In this document: piece by piece, positions 20,906 to 32,307 of the stretch
Position numbering within the stretch: position 1 is the first letter of the stretch
How the letters are laid out: every line of letters starts with the position of its first letter
Origin: Endomychus coccineus
Taxonomy: Eukaryota; Arthropoda; Insecta; Coleoptera; Endomychidae
Assembly (NCBI GenBank): GCA_958510875.1
Contig: OY294067.1
Coordinates: forward strand, 274,952,742 to 275,016,741
DNA length: 64,000 nucleotides
Direction of reading: 5' to 3'
Position numbers and translations under genes: made by a program
The notes under the pieces: generated by a model
What the model was told of the DNA's origin: nothing
The model's input: the letters and a program-made list of their open reading frames with translations, nothing else
The model's database searches: none

Positions 20906-21179
20906 ATATAGGTGCAATGATATGATGAGTCGGAACCAGAAAAAAAACCGCAATATATCCACAGCAGCGATTGAAGCAATGCTCTGCCACCCACCTTTTG
21001 ACATTCACTTAGAACAAATGACAACACCTGAATTCAATCGGACTCAGATATAAGATAAGTAAGGAAGGCAAACATTGTCACCTCCTGGAGTAGGAGTTCA
21101 AGAAGGCACCTCCTCGTGTCACTTAATAGGTACGTCTTCAAAATATCCTATGGAGTATCAATCGATAAGGGATTCATGA

Positions 21180-21345
21180 ATGAGGACAAGGGGAAAACTC
21201 TTCATATCTTCACTGATGGCTATAGAACCAAAATGGAAGCTGACGGGGAAGGTATTTAATCGAAAGATCTAAACATATCCCTATCACTACCCCTAAGGAA
21301 ATACGCAAGAGTACACCAATCAGAAATCTTTGCTATCGACCATGG
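21180..21345 (+). pseudogene. LINE RNase H fragment (I/R1-type)
   Basis: LHIFTDGYRTKMEADGEGI is the start of an RNase H domain (first aspartate in TDG), followed after a stop by QSEIFAIDHG, equivalent to the second acidic block. Isolated fragment. Confidence 0.6.
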
Positions 21346-21479
21346 CCGAGACAAATTCTGAACCAAAAAATCAGCGATAAAGAAATTGAATTCCTAACGA
21401 ATAACAATAAGCAGCAATAAGATGATCTGGAAAGGTACTAATACTAGTTCTAATGAAAGCCACAACATCCTATCATCAT

Positions 21480-22170
21480 TGTAACCTATCGAGACACGTA
21501 GACAGCCGGATTTGGCTTATTTTGCGCCCCATGATCAATAGACTATCCTATTCTAGGAAGTTAGTGGCTCGCTAGAACCGCAGTAGCTCTGTTTCGCCAA
21601 AGTAGGTATGCCTGAGGGATGCCAAACTTGGACAGCCTAACAGGATGCGAAAGACAGTTTCTTTCCCCTCTCGACATTTCTATATATAGGGTCATCTATG
21701 ACGCCCATAAATGTAGGTGTCTGTTAAGACGACACTAGCCCCTAAAGATCCCATCTCCCAAAGATCACTCCTGTTAAGGGAAAAGAGTTTCCTCGTTGAG
21801 AAAAAGCTTGGACTGCCTCATCCCTACGTCATACGTATTAAGTTTGGTCACAAGTAGGACCACTGTTCGACCAGCTTGCCTCGAAGGGGAAGATATACAA
21901 CGCGGTTTGATGAAGCTATCATTGCCTCTGGCTCAACAGGGGCACGAACCAAGTCTGACCACGGTGTCGGCCATTTCATTGAGCCCAACTGTATCCTGGG
22001 ATCCAGATGAGTTGTATTTTCTTTGTCCTGGCTAGTTCAGCCAGTGCTTCTCTGTACTCTTTGCCCAGCTTTGATGCGACTGTAGAGGAATTAAGAGTCC
22101 TCTCAGCAGATACGATAGATTGTCTGTGTATATACGTATATACGCCTATTTATATAATTTCTTCTCATGT
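21480..22170 (-). pseudogene. LINE RNase H and tail relic, opposite orientation
   Basis: On the minus strand CIYTDNLSYLL (TD block), AKSTEKHWLN, SGSQDTVGLNEMADTVVRLG (the GNE.AD..A block) occur in order with frameshifts, then a long decayed tail. Typical of I/R1/LOA LINEs whose ORF2 ends with RNase H. It points opposite to the fragment at 21180-21345, so the two are probably separate insertions or an inversion. Confidence 0.6.
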
Positions 22171-22487
22171 TATCCAAGGAGCAGGTCGAAATATCTGGCC
22201 TAATTAACTATTGCACTAGAAGCCGATTCTATTTTGGACCCGTATGGGAACCATACTAGCCCACCTGGTGGCATCAGGCCCTTAGTTATTCCAATCTCCT
22301 TTATCAGGAATGGAGATTTTGCGAAAATGAGACAGATGTCTGGAATTATGCTATCTTGCCTTATTTCTAGTGTGGGATATTAACAAGTAGCCTCACTCCA
22401 GATTTTTACGAGAGTACTTGGATTTAGTCCAGTGGCCTAGGTGGCTGATCTCATGGCTTCAACTTTGATGAATAAGTGGTGTATTTA

Positions 22488-24590
22488 ATCGTTTATTTAT
22501 TTATTTATGTATTTATTTAAATACACGAGTACATCCCCTCTTGGTGAAAATTACGTATGAAGATAAGTTCATACTAATAAGAACGTGAAAAGAAAGAAAT
22601 CTTAAATATCAAATCAAATCAAATTCTAGTTAATCTAGGCCTACAAATGAATAACCAATTAGGAGCTTATATGAATTCATATACGTACAACACATGTCAT
22701 CCTGATTGCTAAGTTATATCTATTTTATTGCAAATGTAACAATTGATTAGATTATCACCTGAATCTACCGTGACAGAAATAACCGCATCAGTCGATTGAG
22801 TGGTGCATTCAAAGTATAATTGGTTCTACAGATGGGCAGATATAATTATATTGCTATGACTATGACATGGGGGTGGAGTTCGAAGAAAGATAGTTGATAC
22901 AAAAGTAAGGAGCAATTAACTGACCCCGACAAAATCTTACAGACCAGTTTCAAATCATTGAGATTTCTAAGTCTTTCTAACGACAACAAACTGGACACGC
23001 GTTCAATAATAGTATACTCGTGGTTTGATATCAGTCCCATGATGTAGAATTTGAATACATAATTCCTCAGGAATCTATGCTGCACTCGCCCAATTCTTTT
23101 CTTGTGAACGGTATAACATGATTACCATATTGACCAACAATATTCGAGATGAGAACGTATCAGTGAAACATAGAGAAATATCAAGACTATTAACTTATTA
23201 AATTCTAAGGTATTCCACTTAATAAAACCGAACATCTTTGGAAATTTATTGACAATTTGATTTATGTGGAATGTAAAAGAAAGTTTTGAATCAAAAAGAA
23301 GACCTAGGTATTTTTTTATACACTTTCGTGTGAGTCAGCGGTGGAATGTTGTGAGATAAGATAAGCATTCGATTTTTTATCTGATTTAAAAATTGGAGTA
23401 ATAAAACTAGATTTCCAGTAATTCGGAAATTGACTAGCAGCAGCTGACTGAAAATGAAAAATAGTGCCAACAGCCGACACAAGATAAAACATCATTTCTT
23501 CAGAAAAACAGGTGGTAAGCCATCTAGCCTAGTGTCTTTATTTATATCAGTAGCGTTTAGTTTGTTCTAGATCATTTCCATAGAAATGTCAGAAGCTTAG
23601 CTCTATATTGGCGAGTTGACCAAGAGGTTCATAGTTTACAAAAATTACAAAGATCCCCTCCCTCCTCTTCATTAAGAAGGTGTTTATAGCATTCCCTGTT
23701 CTTACGGTAAAGTCTACATTGGTGAAACAGGTCGTACAGTAGCTACTCGTGTGAAAGAACATGAGCGCTGTACAAAGCTTCGTGACACCAGTAGATCTGC
23801 AATTGCTCAACAAAAGTTTGACACTAAATCATCAAATCCTTTTGGAAAATACGAAAATCCTAGCCCTAGCCCCAAATTTCTATCAGTGAAAAATCCTTTA
23901 AGCTATAGAAATCCTATAACATCCAAATAATCTGAATCGGGACTCAGGATATTACCTTCCCAACATTTGGAAACCCATCCTCGAAAATTCCACTACATGA
24001 CCACACAACGGCAGGGTTAGGTGCCAGAATGGAGTTAACCACCGGGATAAAGTCAATGAACTTTGTAGCGCGAAGGATATCTGCCACAATAAATAGACAC
24101 CTGTCACACTTTAAAAACGAGCACATATCACTGAGGCGGTTTGGCACTCCAGTTTCACATGGTAATAAGTATGTTGATCATATAACCTAACAACCCGTTG
24201 AATCATCCTGCCAAGATACTTCTGGTAAGTTAAAATCTCCAAAAATGACAACTGTATGATTGAGATATGATTCCTCAAATAATTCGATGGTATCACAGAA
24301 CTTGTTGTAAGAAGGTAGCTTTGAGAAAGGAGGTACGTAAATTCAACCCAATAATGATTTTTGATTTCCAACGAGCAATGTAGCATAAACTTGTCCTACT
24401 GAGTCTTGAATTTCTATGTTAAGAAGGCTGGAAGATATATGTTTGCTAAAAGCCCATCAAATTTGGTGCTGGTACTCGTTATCATATAAATGTAATAGTT
24501 AGTTGAAATACCTAGTCCACTGTTTGAGTAACAACTATTGAGGCCAGTTTCAGTAAATATGAGAAGTGAAAAGTGTGTAGAGGTGGTATT
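22488..24590 (-). pseudogene. LINE-B relic (endonuclease, RT, tail)
   Basis: Pieces on the minus strand lie in the correct order. Endonuclease at about 24580-24190: TGLNSCYSNSGLG, IYVPPFSKLPSYN, VVIFGDFNLPEVSW. RT start at 23620-23370: FPNYWKSSFITPIFKS. C-terminal region at 23250-22846: RIGRVQHRFLRNYVFKF, TIIERVSSLLSLERLRNLND, CKILSGSVNCSLLL. A TTTA-repeat (22488-22520) is the tail. A Penelope fragment interrupts it at 23690-23900. Much of the RT is missing. Jockey/CR1-like; clade uncertain. Confidence 0.7.
23690..23900 (+). pseudogene. Penelope GIY-YIG endonuclease fragment
   Basis: Plus strand reads IPCSYGKVYIGETGRTVATR then VKEHERC, a clean GIY-YIG core (YGKVYIG, R, H). It is followed by about 90 bases of decayed coding. 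This is the endonuclease domain that closes the Penelope ORF; the RT part is absent here. It lies inside the LINE-B relic in opposite orientation. Confidence 0.75.
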
Positions 24591-24869
24591 ATAGCAAGAG
24601 CTTCAAGAACCAAGCACAACACCCTTAGCCAAGCAGCAAACATCAAACAAAGGCAATCACAAGGCAGCCGAGTTGGCTTGAGAGGGATGCCATTCTCAAA
24701 GAAAAGAAAACTCCAAACAAAAGCGCTCAAGAAACAATATGATGAAACCCCAGGCTGCAGATAGGCCTAGAAAGAGATAAACCAACCTTGTTAAAAAAAA
24801 GTCGAATGTTGCTGCGATTATTTACAGGAATCACTACGGAACACATACACACTATGAGTCTAGTGAGCA

Positions 24870-25100
24870 TGCTGGGTAGAGCTTGCGAAAAGAGGACGAG
24901 ACGGTAGAGCACGTGCTGAGCACCTCCTTCGCCAACACCAAAGGGACAACGTTGAGGGAATTCTATTCGAATATGGCTGAAATTAGGAACATCCCTCCAA
25001 GTGCTATACTCTTGTTTGTTCAACACCTAAGATGGCTGGACAGTCAGAAATATACTGGAGAGCTGCCCCATATGGAGTGGATACAATGTTCCTATTGACT
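24870..25100 (+). pseudogene. LINE ORF2 C-terminal fragment (R1/I-type)
   Basis: Encodes EDETVEHVLSTSFANTKGT and LLFVQHLRWLD, matching the zinc-binding-like tail (E-T-x-E-H-V-L) that ends ORF2 in R1 and I-type LINEs. Upstream, an arginine-rich stretch (24573-24764) may belong to it but is unrecognised. Confidence 0.6.
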
Positions 25101-25469
25101 ATTAGCAGCTATCAGACTGCCATGGTACCTCCCACCCATATAGTTAACACAAGCTACTAGCGGTGAGCAAATTGAGAATTTATATACCGATGTCAATGTG
25201 CAACCTGCATCGGCTGTTCTACTTGAGGAGGTAAGACCTCGGTAATGTATTTTGCTTCCCGATAGCGGCAAAGTTGTCGCAGGTAAGATTGTTAAGCTTT
25301 AGACGGGTTAGTTTTCTTAATTCTTATATACCCATTTTGGGAATGCTAGGTTTATAGGTTATTTGATTGTTTATTGTAATGATATGACTTTTCTTATTCC
25401 TTGCACATATGTACTATTAAAGTGTGTCGCGATTGTCTATTATCTTCTCGTCTATTGAGGACTATGTAC

Positions 25470-26339
25470 CAGTAACGTAACTACCCCTGCCGGGACCCCA
25501 GTGCAACAACATAGCAGGGGCCCCCTTCAACAATTTAATAGCAAAAAAAAGTCACATGAAAGTGTTTCCTATGTTTAATTTCAATCTCGCTAGCCATCTT
25601 GTAATCTTAAAATCAATATACAATCCACAGTCTCACAATCTATAATCTATACGCTTATATCTTTATATCTTGGTAACAATCTTTAAGATCTCGCCCTGCC
25701 AACTTCCGCCTTCACAAACTTTCTGTTTATTGCATCCGGATTTCCTCTTTACGAGTTCGTCACCTTACTGTTTATCGACAATACACTCAAGTCCGCCAGT
25801 CTCTGTTGCTCCCCATTTTTATACATTTTGTCAAAATCACAATTCTTACAATTAGTAGTTAGATCCTATATCAGGAACGGGGGCCCCTAGGAAGGATCCA
25901 TACACGACATGTAAATTCTCTAATTCGGATTCTTCCTTAATCAAAAATTTTAAATTACTTACAACGAGACTCTAAGCAGGGCCTCGTTTCAAGACATGAA
26001 AGCAAGAAAACAACTACAGTTTTCCGAAACCACAATATTACGAATTTCATTGTCAATCTTTTTGAAAACAAATGATGAATTTCACAATTTGGAGGCCTCA
26101 AATTTAGTAAAATTCTAAAATATTGGGGGCCCCAAAAGTCAAATATTCTGACAAAGATCCCATTGACAAAGAGGCTCTCATTGTAAAATATTTAATCCCT
26201 ATTTTTATTAAAATAATTAATTAATATTTTTGTCATGCAATTACAACCCGTAAAATGTAAAATAATATCATAACAAAAAGAAAATCAGTTGGGGCCCCAG
26301 GCAATTTCACCGGTTGGGCCGGCGGTAGTTGCGCCACTG
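25470..26339 (-). mobile_element. non-autonomous hAT element, copy 1
   Basis: Ends are CAGTAACGTAACTACC and GGTAGTTGCGCCACTG. The flanks CTATGTAC and CTAAACAC match at 5 of 8 bases, a decayed target duplication. The interior matches the element at 32308-33277 in the opposite direction (shared GTTGTTGCACTGGGG-type and TTTCGGAAAACTGTAGTTG blocks). No intact transposase. Confidence 0.75.
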
Positions 26340-26774
26340 CTAAACACTCTGACCAATAGGACTCCGTCCTCACTCAGTCCAGAATCGAGAAGAACGCTTC
26401 CCGCGCTCTACTACCCACTATCGAGCTCGCGAGTTTTCTACAAAAACTTGTTTGAAATATTTGAATTCATTTCCTCACACTTCATATAAACTGAAACTAA
26501 ATACCATCAGCATCATCAATGAATTGTAAACCGTTATTAGTCCTACGTCAATCTTTTAGCTTAAGGTCAAGAGGAATGACGCTGCCGGTTTTAATAGTAA
26601 AAAAACATCCTTCATTCACAAGCATACTAGTATCATTCACCATTAACGAAAGCAAATTGATTCTATAAGGAAAGAAACAATACAAATGAACTCAAACATA
26701 GTTTCTAGTGTACTGAACTAATTGAAATAGCGTGATTTGAAATCTATTTTGAAACACAAAATTAGCATACTTAC

Positions 26775-26882
26775 TTGTTTAATATTAAGAGTTGAATTGC
26801 CATGATCCAAAGTTGTTGCATAATCTGCCGTAGCAACGATAGTGGACAAGGTAACACTTAGAATACATATTAATTCTATCAT
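26775..26882 (-). CDS. Methuselah-like GPCR, alternative first exon 1b
   Basis: ATG at 26882-26880; 36 codons, ending at donor GTAAGTATG (from 26774) in phase 0. Encodes a signal peptide (MIELICILSVTLSTIVATAD) followed by a short stretch with NST, a glycosylation site. Joined to exon 2 it reads ...NIKQ then ITLTIPKCCPEG, the expected mature N-terminus. A TATA-like box lies about 75 bases upstream. Assignment to this gene rests on phase, order and signal peptide. Confidence 0.65.
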
Positions 26883-26955
26883 ACTAATGAAAAACTGTTG
26901 ATAGGTTGTAAGCGTCAATAAATAACACCCAGCCGTTCATTCAATGAAACACTGG

Positions 26956-26964
26956 TATATAAAA
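26956..26964 (-). promoter_or_regulatory. TATA-like box for exon 1b
   Basis: TTTTATATA on the minus strand about 75 bases before the exon 1b start codon. A plausible core promoter leaving a 5' UTR of 40-50 bases; no initiator was fixed. Confidence 0.35.
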
Positions 26965-27480
26965 GTAGGTTACATGTATACTATATTTATAATCACATTT
27001 TGTTTTGGCCGGTATTATTTTAGGTACATGCATCGACTATCACTTACTAACATCAAATGAGGAGCCAGTTACCATGCGAAGGAATTTCTTTCAACTCAAA
27101 CCTGAATCACTTGTTTATAATTAATGTGGGGAATCCCTCATGTCTGTGGATATGTACGATATGTACGAATTAAGTACCCTTTTAGAACATGCGAACGTGT
27201 AATCAAAATCGTCACATAGACTACGTTTGACGTTCATTTGTCTGTTTCCTGTATACGGGATAGAATCCACACGAATCCCAACTGAACATGAACAGATTTA
27301 TGGTGCAAATTTATGACGGCGGATGAATCATGACTCACGGCGGCCGTCTATCAAAATCAAACAAATATTTATCCGGATATGAGTGTCTTGCAGTGCTGTT
27401 TTATCCGAACCGCATTCCGGCCATAAACCTTTTAGTACGTTGAGTTTGCTTCAAAATATCAGAGTGTTATGTCATTTGAG

Positions 27481-28446
27481 CAGTGGCGGAACTACAATGC
27501 GCGGGACCCCGCAACGCGGGGGGGGCCAGAGCTATAGGGGCCCAAATGCATCATGAAAAGAGTGAAACATTCTCGAAACTGATAACCGACTTTACCAGCA
27601 AGCGCAAGAAAAAACCAACAATTCTAATACAAAATATTGTGAAACCCTTAGCAAGTATTGCAACCTCCCACATCTGTTTGTCATTACTTTGTTTTGACGC
27701 ACTGACTCGACTGCTTGAAAACAATGAAAAACGCCCCTCTCTGACACTCTTCAGAGCACTTGTCGAAAATTGTTTGGGTAGGTTGATCAGTGACAGTGTT
27801 ACGTCGCTAATTAACGCCACTATATATTATTTTATATTATTTAATTATGTATGTACTTCCCAATTTTACAACCGTCTCGTCCCCTCCGGTAGGTACGTTC
27901 ATTTGTTTCATGTTTTCAGAACTTTACAAACCCAAATATTTATTATTTATGATACCTCTCCAGATGTTATTTATGACCATTTCTTGGCGCATCGACAATT
28001 CGGGTTTTTCCATTTGAAGTATTTGAATCTTTCTTCTTACACATTCCTCAGTAATAGCATGTTTTCCACCACTTCCTTCCTGTCACCAATAAAAACCTAC
28101 CAATTTGTAAACTCCACCCTCTTCTACTTTTCTATTAGATTTTAAGTTTGTTAATTTTAAGATACCTATATCCTGTGAATGTGTGGGTAACTTTGAAATT
28201 TGCATTCAACTCGAATTCGTTACAAAATATTAAGTGTGAACTGTGAAAGTAGGTAAGTTATATTTTCAGCTTTATTTTTTAATTCAAATATGGAAATAAA
28301 AGATGTGATTAGAGATTTTGCAAATTTGAAATCCAGGAGGACGGATTTTAATAAAAATATCAATAAAAATTTGTGTTTCTTTTGTATTTAGTAGGGGCCC
28401 GAATAATATTTTGCGGGGGGGCCAAAAAATTGAAGTTCCGCCACTG
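27481..28446. mobile_element. hAT-type non-autonomous element with 8-bp duplication
   Basis: Ends CAGTGGCGGAACTAC and GAAGTTCCGCCACTG. Perfect target duplication CATTTGAG at 27473-27480 and 28447-28454. It sits in the spacer of the composite array; the other units keep the uninterrupted site CATCTGAG. The 220-codon open frame inside (27483-28145) resembles no transposase that I recognise and starts within the terminal repeat. Confidence 0.85.
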
Positions 28447-28554
28447 CATTTGAGGTAATTGCTCGGGTCAGTTCCATCTGTCGACGGTCGACACAATAAC
28501 ATTGTTGCTGTCTCTGTAGCTTTTATTAAATGATAAGTTAGTTATCGAAAGTAT

Positions 28555-28690
28555 TTTTTTATACTTTGACTACACGAGAGGGAAACCTATAATGTTCGAA
28601 GAACATTGTGTGAGCCAGCGGTGAAATGTTGGAATAGGAGATAGGCTTTCGTATTTTTCTTGAAGATTTGGAGGTTGGTGGCATAATTGA
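28555..28690 (-). pseudogene. LINE-A 3' end, array unit 1 (short)
   Basis: Begins TTTTTTTATACTTTGACTAC with ACGAGAGGGAAACC and holds only the last 135 bases of the LINE-A fragment before joining Penelope-type sequence. Confidence 0.65.
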
Positions 28691-28797
28691 AGACCTCAAT
28701 AGGAATAAAGATTCTTGACCCAATATGAATTATATGTGAAAATTCTCGAGAAATAGGTCACATTAACACTTTGTTTTAAATTTTCGTCTTTACTTAA

Positions 28798-28822
28798 GTT
28801 TCGGTCTCACGACCATCATCAG
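28798..28822 (-). ncRNA. hammerhead-like core at a Penelope end
   Basis: On the minus strand CTGATGA, one T, a perfect hairpin GGTC-GTGA-GACC, then GAAAC. Core order and stem II fit a hammerhead; stems I and III are not clear. Surrounded by about 200 bases of Penelope-type terminal sequence. Confidence 0.45.
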
Positions 28823-28899
28823 AAGACTTATTATGTCAAAAAGGGTTTATTAAAACTAATTATAGCACCAGCGTCCATATCGCACAAATTTAATTTCAA

Positions 28900-29160
28900 T
28901 CAAAAAAGCCCGCGTCGTCTAAACGAACAGAACCACGAATAATCGAAATTGTATCGTTGTACCTCTAATATTAACGATATTCCCGTATATTTACCGGGTT
29001 CGTGTAAGCTTTCTTCTTTATAAACCCACATACAAAGAAACCCAACGGATTTATGTCAGGAGAGCGAGGTGGCCATTATGTCGGACCAACCCTCCCTATC
29101 CTTCTTTCAGGATAGTTTTCATGTAGCCTCTATGTGTGTGTATCCAAACCGCGTTCCAGC
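28900..29160 (-). pseudogene. Tc1/mariner transposase 3' fragment, array unit
   Basis: Minus-strand reading resembles the region around the third catalytic residue: PERRIG, RSPDINPLDFFVCGF-type sequence, then a VNIWELHKRI-like helix (clearest in the copies at 29880-30200 and 30870-31230). Fragment only. Confidence 0.65.
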
Positions 29161-29319
29161 CCTAGATCTTTTAGTACGTAGAGTGTGCTTCAAAATATCA
29201 GAGTGTGATGTCATCTGAGATAATTGGTCGAGTCAGTTCCTTCTGGCAACGGTCGACACAATAACATTGTCGCTGTCTCTGTACCTTTTATTGGATGATA
29301 AGTTATTCATAGTATTTTT

Positions 29320-29870
29320 TTAATACGTTGACTACACCAGAAAGAAACCCATAATGTTTGAGGAACATCGTGTGAGCCAGCGGTGGAATGTTGGAATAGG
29401 AGATGAGCTGTAGAATTTTTTTCGAAGGTTTGGATGTTGTAAGCATAGGGAAAGACCTCATTAGGTAAAGAGTTTCACAACTTCGCCGTTCTATAGAAGA
29501 ATGAAGTCTGGTTGGAAGAAGTTCGACAGGTCTCGAGGTTGACAATGAAGGGGTAACTAGTTTGAGCTCGTCTAGTCCGCCTATCTGGAATCTCTTATGA
29601 TGGAACAACAGACGAGATTTTGATGAACACTGACCATGGAAATATCTATAGAAAAGGGGAGACCTCCCTCCTTTCCACGATGTTCTAGAGATGTCAGTGA
29701 ACTCAGAAGTGTGACATCATGAATCAAATGAATGACTCCCTATCTTCTAGATAGAATTCAAGAGCTGCAGCATATATATGGGAGTCTAACTTCAAATATG
29801 TGAACATTACTCCAAGACAGGTCGAATCTGTGCTTCGTAGGTTATGAGGAGTATATTTTGTTTGATTTTG
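29320..29870 (-). pseudogene. LINE-A RT 3' fragment, array unit 2
   Basis: Minus-strand coding with KFQIGGLDELKLVTPS, LHSSIERRSCETLYLMRSFP and the 3' end GTTGACTACACC. A 5'-truncated piece corresponding to the C-terminal part of the reverse transcriptase ORF at 58109-58537, broken by shifts. Confidence 0.7.
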
Positions 29871-30349
29871 ATCGGTTCGTTACAATAACACTAACAAAAG
29901 AAGCTACAAACAATACTTTTTTTTACTAGTTTTTCTTTCAAAGATGTTAGGAGTCACCACCATTTTGTTCAATACAAAGACGTGACCATCTTATGACCGA
30001 CTGTCTTAGTTACTAAGTATTGAGGCGTAATAGAGATTGCTGCATTTCGAATCCTTTTGTGAAGTTCCCATATATTCACCGGGTTTATGTGAATTTTCTC
30101 CTCCATAAACCCACATACAAAGAAATCCAACGGATTTATGTCAGGAGATCGAGGTGGCCATTCTGTCGGACCACCCCTTCCAATCCTTCTTTCAGGATAG
30201 TTCCAGCCATAGTGGTACGTGGAGTGTGCTTCAAAATATGAGAGTGTGAAGTCATCTGAGGTGATTGGTCGAGTCAGTTCCTTCTGGCGACGGTCGACAC
30301 AATAATATTGTCGCCGTCTCTGTACCTTTTATTGAATGATAAGTTATCC

Positions 30350-30870
30350 CATGACCCATAATGTTCGAGGAACATCGTGTGAGCCAGCGGTGGAATGTTG
30401 GAATAGGAGATAAGCTGTAGAAGGTTTGGAGGTTGTAAGCATAGGGAAAGACCTCATTAGATAAAGAGTTTCACAGCTTCGCTGTTCGATAGAAAAATGA
30501 AGTCTGGTTGGAAGAAGTTCGACAGGTCTCGAGGTTGACAATGAAGGGATAACTAGTTTGAGCTCGTCTAGTCCGCCTATCTGGAATCTCTTGTGGTGGA
30601 ACAACAGACGGGATTTTGATGAACACCGACCATGGAAATATCTATAGAAAAGGGGAGATCTCCCTCCTTTCCACGATGTTCTAGAGATGTCAGTGAACGC
30701 ATCATGTCATCATGAATCACATGAATGGCTCCCTCTCTTCTAGATAGAATTCAAGAGATGCAGCATATGTATGGGAGTCTAACTTCAAATATGTGAACAT
30801 TACTCCAAGACAGGTCGAATCTGTGCTTCGTAGGTTATGAGGAGTATATTTTGTTTGATTTTGATCGGTT
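30350..30870 (-). pseudogene. LINE-A RT 3' fragment, array unit 3
   Basis: Near-identical to unit 2 over most of its length (MFHHKRFQIGGLDELKLV) but the first bases of the 3' end (TTTGACTACACGAG) are deleted at the junction with the spacer. Confidence 0.7.
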
Positions 30871-31384
30871 CGTTACAATAACACTAACAAGAGAAGCTAC
30901 AAACAATACTTTTACTAGTTTTTCTTTCAAAGATGTTGGGAGTCACCACCATTTTGTTCAATACAAAGACGTGACCATCTTATGACCGACTGTCTCAGTT
31001 ACTAAGTATTGAGGCGTAATAGAGATTGCTGCATTTCGAATCCTTTTGTGAAGTTCCCATATATTCACCGGGTTTATGTGAATTTTCTCCTCCATAAACC
31101 CACATACAAAGAAATCCAACGGATTTATGTCAGGAGAGCGAGATGACCACCCCTTCCAATCCTTCTTTCAGGATGGTTTTCATGTAGCCAGTCTCTATGT
31201 GTGTGTATCCAAACCGCGTTCCAGCCATTGATTTTTTAGTACGTAGAGTGTGCTTCAAAATTTCAGAGTGTGATGTCATCTGAGGTAATTGGTCGAGTCA
31301 GTTCCTTCTGGCGACGGTCGACACAATAGCATTATCGCTGCCTCTGTACCTTTTATTAAATGATAAGTTATCCATAGTATTTTT

Positions 31385-31920
31385 TTTAATACTTTGACTT
31401 AACGAGAGGGAAACCCATAATGTTCGAGGAACATCATGTGAGCCAGCGGTGGAATGTTGGAATAGGAGACAGGCTATCAAAGTTTTCTTGAAGGTTTGGA
31501 GGTTATAGGCATAGGGAAAGATCTCATTAGGTAAAAAGTTTCACAACTTCGCTGTTCGATAGAAAAATTAGGTCTGGTAGGAAGAAGTTCGGCAGGTTTC
31601 GAGGTTGACAATGAAGGGGTGACTAGTTCGGACTCGTCTAGTCCGCGTATCTGGAATCTCTCGTGGTGGAACAACAAAAGTGATTTCTGATGAACAACGA
31701 CCATGGAAATATCTATATTAGAGGGCGTGATCTTCCATCTTTCTACGATGTTCTAGAGAGGTCGATGAACTCGTAACTGTGATATCATCAATCAAACGAA
31801 TAGCTCTCTTCTGGATATAATCCAGGAGCTTCAGCGTATGTTTGGGAGACGAACTCCAAACATGTTACTCCAGGGCATGTCGAATCTACGCTTCGTAGAT
31901 TATGAGGAGTACCTATGTTT
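31385..31920 (-). pseudogene. LINE-A RT 3' fragment, array unit 4
   Basis: Starts TTTTTTTTAATACTTTGACT and contains HERFQIRGLDESELVTPS and NFSIEQRSCETFYLMRSFP. More diverged from units 2 and 3 than these are from one another. Confidence 0.7.
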
Positions 31921-31929
31921 CCGTTTGAT

Positions 31930-32300
31930 TTTTATCCATTCGTAAAAATAACCATAGACTAACAAATGAAGCTACAAATAAAACTTTTTTTCAAAGATGT
32001 TCGAAGTGACCACCATTTTGTTCAATAGGAAGAGGTGACCATCTTGTGTTGTCTTATGTTACTGCGTGTGTAATAGAGATTGCTGCATCTCAAATCCTTT
32101 GGTGAAGTTCTTCCCGTAAATTCACCGGATTTGTGTAAACTTTGCCCGTCATAAACCCCCATACAAAGGAATCCAAAGGATTTATATCAAGGGAGCGACA
32201 TGGGCATTCTGTCGGACCACCCCTACCAATCTATCTTTCAGGATAGTTTTCATGTTCAGCCTCTATTTGATAAAAATGTGCTGGACAGCCATCCACTTGG
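31930..32300 (-). pseudogene. Tc1/mariner transposase fragment, last array unit
   Basis: Longest of the array's transposase pieces: VDGCPAHFY (second catalytic aspartate), NYPERQIGRGG, SLDINPLDSFVWGF (third aspartate) and YTNPVNLREELHQRI. It is cut by the hAT element at 32308. Confidence 0.7.
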
Positions 32301-32307
32301 AACAAAT

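Larger units (their letters stand above)
27380..32307 (-). repeat. composite tandem array (mariner fragment + spacer + LINE-A fragment), about 1 kb unit
   Basis: The same order repeats about four times: a transposase 3' fragment, a spacer (AAACCGCGTTCCAGCC ... GTCGACACAATAACATTG), and a LINE-A 3' fragment. The mariner pieces start near 28979, 30063, 31051 and 32108, giving unit lengths of roughly 990 to 1,085. The first unit is interrupted by a hAT element (27481-28446) and a Penelope end (about 28700-28900). Such a fixed order of unrelated fragments means segmental tandem duplication, not independent insertions. Confidence 0.8.

Noticed and set aside
24573..24764. Basic 63-codon ORF with KKRK stretch
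   Set aside because: Lies between two LINE relics and shows no recognised family; likely LINE-derived or chance.
27483..28145. 220-codon open frame inside the hAT element
   Set aside because: It starts in the terminal repeat, has no hAT transposase motif, and the composition looks non-coding.
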